DNA from: JBBROS01 sp963752225
Lineage (GTDB): Bacteria; Pseudomonadota; Alphaproteobacteria; Acetobacterales; Acetobacteraceae
NCBI GenBank assembly: GCA_963752225.1
Contig: CAVVXS010000016.1
Location: 186,001 to 250,000 of the forward strand
DNA: 64,000 nucleotides
Direction: 5' to 3'
Shown: positions 59,020 through 64,000 of the stretch, in pieces
Numbering within the stretch: the first letter of the stretch is position 1
Layout of the letters: every line of letters starts with the position of its first letter
Position numbers and translations under genes: made by a program
Notes under the pieces: generated by a model
The model's database searches: none
Seen by the model: only the letters and a program-made list of their open reading frames with translations
Told to the model about the DNA's origin: nothing

Positions 59020-59721
59020 ATGCAGCAGATGCAGCACGAGTACTTCCGCGGCGATACCGGGGCCGACCGAAAGACGTTGGTGCTTGCGACGATCATCGTG
59101 GAGCAAGCGAGCAACCCGTCCATCCGCGATATCCTTGCGGTTGGATGTGGCTCGGGCAACGATGCTTGGGCGCTCGGTGAGTATTTTGGCCGGACCGTCA
59201 TCGGGGTCGATCTGGAAGACTACTTCGACCGCCGATACAGCCATCGGGTGGACTTCCGCACCATGGACGCCTGCGCGCTCGACTTCCCGGATGCGAGCTT
59301 CGACCTCGTTTTTTCGTTTCACGCTCTCGAACACATCCCGGACTATCGCCGTGCCGTGGCGGAAATGCGCCGCGTTCTTCGCCCCGGCGGGATCTACTGT
59401 ATCGGCACGCCAAATCGGGCGAGGCTGGTCGGCTATGTCGGGGTTCCCGCGTTGCCGTTTGCTCAGAAGCTGCGGATGAACCTGCGTGATTGGCGGCAGC
59501 GGGTCGTCGGCCGGTTCAGGAACGAGTACGGCGCCCATGCGGGCTACACCGCCCGTGAACTCGCCGCCATCTGCACCGAGATCGGCCCGGGTCACGAGGT
59601 GTCGGAGACCTATTACCTGCGCCTTTACGCCCGGCACGCATCGATGTTGAAGGCGTTCATCGCGGCCGGCATCGCTCGCTTCATCTGGCCATCGACCTAT
59701 GTCATCGGCACCCGACCGTAA
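59020..59721 (+). CDS. Class I SAM-dependent methyltransferase
   Basis: A 233-residue enzyme. Motif I reads ILAVGCGSGNDAWALG, the acidic ribose contact is in TVIGVDLEDYFDR, and the later parts are FDLVFSFHALEHIPDYRR and RRVLRPGGIYCIGTPN, a Methyltransf_11 pattern. The C-terminal 90 residues contain a basic segment (RMNLRDWRQRVVGRFRNEYG). Its target is unknown; such genes often act on glycans or lipids. The codon use and the base content look less GC-rich than the flanks, and a dispersed repeat lies upstream, so recent arrival is possible. Confidence 0.85.
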   Translation: MQQMQHEYFRGDTGADRKTLVLATIIVEQASNPSIRDILAVGCGSGNDAWALGEYFGRTVIGVDLEDYFDRRYSHRVDFRTMDACALDFPDASFDLVFSFHALEHIPDYRRAVAEMRRVLRPGGIYCIGTPNRARLVGYVGVPALPFAQKLRMNLRDWRQRVVGRFRNEYGAHAGYTARELAAICTEIGPGHEVSETYYLRLYARHASMLKAFIAAGIARFIWPSTYVIGTRP

Positions 59722-59773
59722 CGCGCGAACGGCCTCACTGCCGGGCTGACCACTTGCGCGGCGCCCAGGCGGG

Positions 59774-59965
59774 CTAGCCTTCGCTGGCGAGGGAGGTTTT
59801 CTGTTCCTCCTCGGTTTCGATCTCCTTGCGCGCCTGGTCCCAGAACATCAGGTCGCCGCCCTCGGGCCGGCCCGCCTGCTCCCACAGGTAATAGGCGCGG
59901 ACGCGGATCGGCTCGAGAATGTCATTTTTCGGCACGGCCGCCCTCCAATACGTGTCCATGGTCAA
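59774..59965 (-). CDS. DUF2934 family small protein
   Basis: A 63-residue protein with the DUF2934 core IRVRAYYLWEQAGRPEGGDL and FWDQARKEIE. The family is small, acidic and of unknown role, common in alphaproteobacteria. The start is ATG 59965 or ATG 59959; no strong ribosome-binding site separates them. It stands alone between the methyltransferase and the CoA-transferase genes. Confidence 0.82.
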   Translation of the reverse strand: MTMDTYWRAAVPKNDILEPIRVRAYYLWEQAGRPEGGDLMFWDQARKEIETEEEQKTSLASEG

Positions 59966-60014
59966 AAGCGCTCCGTGGCGTGAGGGGTTGCGTCGACGGC
60001 TCTCATCCCCGGCT

Positions 60015-61160
60015 TCACCCGAGTTCCTGCAGGATCGCTTCGTTGTGTTCGCCGGGAGCCGGCAGATCGTGACGTTGCGCCAAGCGCTGCCCGTCGAATG
60101 ACAGCGGCAGCGCCGGAAGGCGGACGGTGCGCCCGTCCGGCAGAGTGAGCGGAACCAGGCCGCCCGACGCGTTCAGATGCGGGTCCTCGAACAGGTCGGC
60201 GGGCTTGGCGATCGGCGCGAACGGCAGCCCGAGCTCCTCGCAGCGGGCCATCAGCGCGTCCCGCTCGAAGCGTCCGAGCGCCGCGGCGATGACGGGGATG
60301 GTACGGTCGCGCGACGCGGTCCGCTGCTGCTGGTTGGCCAAGGCGGGGTCGGCGGCCAGCCCGTCGAGTCCGAAGCTTTGGCAGAACAGCCGCCATTGCG
60401 TGTCGGTGACGACGCCGACGAACACCTGTCCGCCATCGGCCGTATCGAAAATGTCATACACCGGCCAGGCCGGCCGGCGGACGCCCATGGGCGGCGGCGC
60501 CTCGCCGCTGATGAACGCCTGCGCCATGTGCTGCGCCACCAGCACCGCATTGGTCTCGAACAGCCCGCTTTGCACATGCGCGCCGACGCCGGTGCGGTGG
60601 CGTTCCTGCACCGCGGCCAGGATGCCGAGTGCTGCGAAGGTGCCGCCCAGGATGTCGTTGATGCTCGACCCGGCGCGCATCGGCTTGCCCGGAAGCCCGG
60701 TCATGTAAGCGAGGCCGCCCATCATCTGCACCACCTCGTCCAAGGCGACGCGGTGGTCGTAGGGACCGGGCAGGAACCCCTTGCAGCTGCAATAGATGAG
60801 CCGCGGGTTTTCCGCCCGCAGCGCCTCGTAGGACAAGCCCAGCTTGTCGAGCGCGCCGGGCCGGAAGTTCTCGATCAGCACGTCGGCTTCGGCAATCAGC
60901 CGCTTGGCGAAGGCCAGCCCGTCGGCGGATTTCAGGTCGAGCGTCACGCTCCGCTTGTTGCGGTTCAGCATGGCGAAGAAGCCGGTGCCGGCGCCTTGCA
61001 GCCGCCGGGTGTTGTCGCCGGCCGGCTTGTCGCCCTCGGCCGCCGGCTCGACCTTGACCACGTCGGCGCCGAGATCGGCGAGCGCCAAGCCGCAGGTCGG
61101 GCCCATCACCATGTGGGCGAACTCGACGACCCGGAGGCCGGCGAGCGGCGTTTGGCTCAC
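60015..61160 (-). CDS. CaiB/BaiF (family III) CoA-transferase
   Basis: A 381-residue CoA-transferase. The N-terminal LRVVEFAHMVMGPTCG, ADLGADVVKVEP, and FFAMLNRNKRSVTLDL are typical. The catalytic aspartate is expected at Asp169 (SINDILGG). The acid and CoA donor are not readable from sequence. The gene begins in the last codons of the HMG-CoA lyase gene (four-base overlap), which suggests transfer of CoA to a branched dicarboxylic acid such as hydroxymethylglutarate, as human SUGCT does. Confidence 0.9.
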   Translation of the reverse strand: MSQTPLAGLRVVEFAHMVMGPTCGLALADLGADVVKVEPAAEGDKPAGDNTRRLQGAGTGFFAMLNRNKRSVTLDLKSADGLAFAKRLIAEADVLIENFRPGALDKLGLSYEALRAENPRLIYCSCKGFLPGPYDHRVALDEVVQMMGGLAYMTGLPGKPMRAGSSINDILGGTFAALGILAAVQERHRTGVGAHVQSGLFETNAVLVAQHMAQAFISGEAPPPMGVRRPAWPVYDIFDTADGGQVFVGVVTDTQWRLFCQSFGLDGLAADPALANQQQRTASRDRTIPVIAAALGRFERDALMARCEELGLPFAPIAKPADLFEDPHLNASGGLVPLTLPDGRTVRLPALPLSFDGQRLAQRHDLPAPGEHNEAILQELG

Positions 61161-62086
61161 GCCGCGATCCTGGGGGCCGCCTTGAAGGTGCGCGGGATGC
61201 CGGCCCGGGCCAGCCCGCCATGGCGCGGCTCGTCCGGCAACCCCTCGGCCAGGATCTCCCGCGCCGCCAGCAGCCGGTCGAGGTCGACGCCGGTGTCCAG
61301 GCCCATGCTTTCCAGCATGAACACCAAATCCTCGGTGACGATGTTGCCGGACGCCCCCGGCGCATAAGGGCAGCCGCCGAGCCCGGCCAGGCTGCTGTCG
61401 AAGCTGCGCACCCCTTCCTCCAGCCCGGCGAGCGCGTTGGCGAGGCCGAGGCCCATGGTGTCGTGCAGGTGCAAGCCCTCGAGCCGGTCGCCGACCTCGG
61501 CCCGCACTGCGCGCACGGTGGCGCGGATCTGCGCCGGGTGGGCGTAGCCGACCGTGTCGGCGAGGGCGACGAAATGCGCGCCCGCCTCGATCAGCCCGGC
61601 CGCCACCTCGACCACGCGGCGTTCCGGCACCACGCCGTCGATCGAGCAGCCGAACGCCGTGCTCAACGCACCCTCGACCTCGAGCGCGGCGCCGGTGTCG
61701 CGCACCCAGGCGGCGATGCGGCCGACCTCGGCGATTGCTTCGGCGGTCGTGCGGTTGGTGTTGGCCCGGCTGTGCCCCTCGCTGACGGAGACGGGCACCG
61801 AGATCCGTCGCGCCCCGGCCTCGGCCGCAAGCTGCGCGCCCTTGAGGTTCGGCGCCAATGCCACGATCACGCTGGGGAGGTCACGCACCGCGCGGACCAC
61901 CTCGCCGGTGTCGGCCATCTGCGGGATCACCCGCGCCGGCACGAAGCTGCCGACCTCGATCTCCGGCACGCCGGCAGCCGCCAGCGCCTCGATCCAGCGG
62001 ATCTTGGTCGCTGTCGCCATCCGGCTCTGCGCCATCTGCAGCCCGTCGCGCGGGCCGACCTCGCATACCGTCACGCGCTCGCCCAT
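61157..62086 (-). CDS. Hydroxymethylglutaryl-CoA lyase
   Basis: A 309-residue TIM-barrel lyase of the HMG-CoA lyase family, which splits HMG-CoA into acetoacetate and acetyl-CoA at the end of leucine breakdown. Substrate and metal motifs are VGPRDGLQ near the start, GLHLHDTMGLGLAN (metal histidines) and the catalytic-cysteine loop GLGGCPYAPGASGN. It is the first gene of a two-gene unit with the CoA-transferase. A related citramalyl-CoA or other acyl-CoA lyase role is possible. Confidence 0.9.
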   Translation of the reverse strand: MGERVTVCEVGPRDGLQMAQSRMATATKIRWIEALAAAGVPEIEVGSFVPARVIPQMADTGEVVRAVRDLPSVIVALAPNLKGAQLAAEAGARRISVPVSVSEGHSRANTNRTTAEAIAEVGRIAAWVRDTGAALEVEGALSTAFGCSIDGVVPERRVVEVAAGLIEAGAHFVALADTVGYAHPAQIRATVRAVRAEVGDRLEGLHLHDTMGLGLANALAGLEEGVRSFDSSLAGLGGCPYAPGASGNIVTEDLVFMLESMGLDTGVDLDRLLAAREILAEGLPDEPRHGGLARAGIPRTFKAAPRIAA

Positions 62087-62226
62087 GCTGGCCCTCCCTC
62101 GATGGACAGGGTGCGTCGCCGCTGTTCGGCGTGCAACCCTGCGGGGGCGGGTAGCGTCCCCGTGCCGCCTTCTATTAAAGACGATCCCGACCGTCTATGG
62201 TCGTTGAAACCATGCAAGGTACATCG

Positions 62227-63393
62227 ATGCGTCGTGCGTTCCTCGCAGGCCTGATCCCGTCTTTGCTGCTGGCCGCCCCGGCGTCGGCGCAGCCGGGGCC
62301 GGCCGGGCCGCCATCGGTCGGCGTCACGCAAGCCAAGCTGCGCCCGGTGATCGAGACCAGCGAGTTCGTCGGCCGCATCCAGTCGATCAACCGCGTCGAT
62401 CTTGTTGCCCGGGTGACGGCGTTCCTGGTGCAGCGGTTGTTCATCGAGGGCAGCGAGGTGCATGCCGGCGACACGCTGTATCGGCTGGAGCGGGGGCCGT
62501 TCGAAGCGCAGGTCGCCGCCCAGGCGGCCAACGTGGCGCAAGCCGATGCGGTGCTGCAGAACAACCAGCTGACCCTCAACCGGGCCGAGCAGCTGCTCAA
62601 CACGCCGGCCGGGCAGCGCAGCCGGGTCGACGACGCGCAGGCGGCGCAGCGCAGCCAGGCCGCCCAGCTCGCCAACGCGCAGGCGCAGCTGCGCCAAGCG
62701 CAGATCAACCTCGACTATACCGAGATCAAGGCGCCGATCGACGGCGAGATCAGCCGCACTACCGTGACCGAGGGCAACGTGGTCACCCCCAGCTCCGGCG
62801 TACTGGCGACCATCGTCAGCCAGGATCCGATGTACGTGCTGTTCCCGGTCTCGGTGCGGGCGGCGATCGACCTGCGCGACCGCTACGCCGACAAGGGCGG
62901 CTACAAGGCGGTGACGGTCAAGCTGCGCCTGCCGAGCGGCAAGGTGTATGACCAGGATGGGACGCTCGACTACATCGACCCCTCGGTCGCGCCCAACACC
63001 GACACGCTCACGTTCCGCGCCCGCATCCCCAACCCGATCCGCGCCGGCGGCAAGAGCGGCGACCCGGGCTCACGCGAGCTGAGCGACGGCGAGTTCGTCA
63101 CCGTCACCTTGCAAGGCGTGCAGCCGATCCAGGCGATCGGCATCCCGCGCGCGGCCATCCTGTCGGACCAGCAGGGCAACTACGTTTGGGTGATCGGCGA
63201 GGGCAACAAGGCCGAGCAGCGCCGGGTGCAGCTCGGCCAAAGCACGCCGGAGACGGCGGTGATCTCGTCCGGCCTCAAGGAGGGCGAGACCGTGGTGGTG
63301 GACGGCGTGCAGCGGGTCCGCCCCGGCGCGACGGTGGCGCCGGCGCCGATCACGCCGACCCCCGCCGTGCCGCCGCAGGCGCCGCGCAACTAG
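62227..63393 (+). CDS. RND efflux periplasmic adaptor (AcrA/MexE type)
   Basis: A 388-residue membrane-fusion protein. The signal peptide MRRAFLAGLIPSLLLAAPAS ends near AQP. The mature chain has a lipoyl half-motif (RVDLVARVTAFLVQRLFIEG), an alpha-hairpin (about 95-160, rich in AQAANVAQAD and QLANAQAQLRQAQ), then YTEIKAPIDGEISRT and a beta-barrel. It links an inner-membrane pump to an outer-membrane channel. ATG 62227 is preferred; ATG 62212 or 62197 would lengthen the N-terminus. A small inverted repeat (CGACC/GGTCG, 62188-62203) upstream could bind a regulator. Confidence 0.9.
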   Translation: MRRAFLAGLIPSLLLAAPASAQPGPAGPPSVGVTQAKLRPVIETSEFVGRIQSINRVDLVARVTAFLVQRLFIEGSEVHAGDTLYRLERGPFEAQVAAQAANVAQADAVLQNNQLTLNRAEQLLNTPAGQRSRVDDAQAAQRSQAAQLANAQAQLRQAQINLDYTEIKAPIDGEISRTTVTEGNVVTPSSGVLATIVSQDPMYVLFPVSVRAAIDLRDRYADKGGYKAVTVKLRLPSGKVYDQDGTLDYIDPSVAPNTDTLTFRARIPNPIRAGGKSGDPGSRELSDGEFVTVTLQGVQPIQAIGIPRAAILSDQQGNYVWVIGEGNKAEQRRVQLGQSTPETAVISSGLKEGETVVVDGVQRVRPGATVAPAPITPTPAVPPQAPRN

Positions 63394-63449
63394 GGGTCCG
63401 GTCCAGCAATGCGCAGGCATGACATGACAGAGCATCGGACACTCGCACC

Positions 63450-64000
63450 GTGATCTCGGCCGTCTTCGTCGACCGGCCGCGGCTCGCGGTCGTCATCGCC
63501 ATCGTGCTCACCATCGCAGGCGCCCTGGCGATGCTGCGCATCCCGGTGGCGCAGTTCCCGGACATCGTGCCGCCCCAGGTCCAGGTCACGACCCGCTACC
63601 CCGGCGCCTCGGCCTCCGTGGTGGAGGCGACCGTGGCCCAGCCGCTGGAGGCGCAGGTCAACGGCGCCGACCAGATGATCTACATGAAGTCGAACTCGGG
63701 CAATGATGGCAGCTACGGCCTGACGGTCTCGTTCGCGCTCGGCACCAACCCCGACATCAACACCGTCAACGTCAACAACCGGGTGCAAGCCGCCCTCTCG
63801 CGCCTGCCGTCCGAGGTGCAGCGCCAGGGTGTGACCGTGCAGAAGCGCTCCTCGGCGATCCTGGAGTTCCTCGCCTTCTCGTCCGAAGGCGCCAAGCAGG
63901 ACCCGCTGTTCATCTCGAACTACGTGACCATCAACATCCTCGATACGCTGAGCCGGGTCAGCGGCGTCGGCCAGGCCTCCTTGTTCGGGGCGCTCGACTA
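63450..64000 (+). CDS. RND efflux permease, N-terminal part (AcrB/MexF type)
   Basis: The first 183 residues of an inner-membrane RND pump; the frame runs off the window. The N-terminal helix and the typical start FVDRPRLAVVIAIVLTIAG are seen, then LRIPVAQFPDIVPPQVQV, YPGASASVVEATVAQPLE and the pore domain MIYMKSNSGNDGSYGLTVSF. It starts at GTG 56 bases after the adaptor gene. Hydrophobic or amphiphilic compounds are the usual substrates. Confidence 0.93.
   Translation, partial: MISAVFVDRPRLAVVIAIVLTIAGALAMLRIPVAQFPDIVPPQVQVTTRYPGASASVVEATVAQPLEAQVNGADQMIYMKSNSGNDGSYGLTVSFALGTNPDINTVNVNNRVQAALSRLPSEVQRQGVTVQKRSSAILEFLAFSSEGAKQDPLFISNYVTINILDTLSRVSGVGQASLFGALD

Overview
This window comes from a very GC-rich bacterial chromosome. 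Gene content and order point to an alphaproteobacterium of the Rhodospirillales, most plausibly an Acetobacteraceae member. The supports are the rpmH-rnpA-yidD-yidC-engB-argB string, the mreBCD-mrdA-rodA block, the yqeY-dnaG-rpoD block, a CarA with an N-terminal helix-turn-helix, and frequent GTG/TTG starts. The family assignment is inference: no rRNA or tRNA gene was seen, and no database search was possible. Most of the window is core chromosome packed into overlapping operons, with small accessory inserts between them.

Layout. 1-2.6 kb: the 3' end of an ABC exporter gene, a CBS-domain protein and an AbgB-like amidohydrolase. 2.5-5.2 kb (minus): an animal-type haem peroxidase coupled to a membrane protein. 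5.4-11.3 kb (minus): epmB, efp, suhB, then three overlapping or abutting genes for an OmpA-like protein, a MotA/ExbB-like channel and a MotB/OmpA-like coiled-coil partner. 11.3-11.9 kb: a small GIY-YIG nuclease gene framed by two copies of a compound palindromic repeat. 11.9-14.1 kb: serB, a small conserved protein and miaA. 14.1-20.7 kb: branched-chain amino acid synthesis (ilvB, ilvH, ilvC, leuA). leuA is preceded by a short Leu/Ile-rich ORF and a strong hairpin that look like an attenuator. 20.9-23.7 kb: a DUF4214/ELWxxDGT-repeat protein and two glycine-zipper lipoproteins. 23.9-30.3 kb: the rod-shape and cell-wall elongation operon, a DUF3293 gene and an orphan phosphoacceptor-type protein. 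30.5-36.2 kb: rpmH, rnpA, yidD, yidC, engB, argB and a methyltransferase. 36.3-44.1 kb (minus): carA, the inserted FitAB toxin-antitoxin pair, carB, greA, ilvA and a VWA-type protein. 44.1-50.3 kb: yqeY, dnaG, rpoD, a GNAT acetyltransferase and a solute-binding protein. 50.4-54.8 kb (minus): a DEAD-box helicase, glutaryl-CoA dehydrogenase and a 5-methyluridine methyltransferase. 55-62.1 kb: a GH15 glycosidase, a secreted phosphoesterase, small accessory genes, and a CaiB-type CoA-transferase with an HMG-CoA lyase. 62.2-64 kb: the start of an RND efflux operon.

Themes. Branched-chain amino acid supply appears repeatedly (ilvA, ilvBH, ilvC, leuA, a branched-chain-type binding protein). Envelope building is the second theme: MreBCD, PBP2 and RodA, YidC and YidD, and the MotA/MotB/OmpA-like operon. 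Translation and transcription housekeeping (EF-P with its lysylation enzyme, MiaA, L34, RNase P protein, GreA, primase, sigma-70) fills the rest. The items most worth a second look are the repeat-flanked GIY-YIG gene, the FitAB insertion between carA and carB with its operator over the carA stop codon, the leuA leader, and the uncharacterised proton-channel-like envelope operon.
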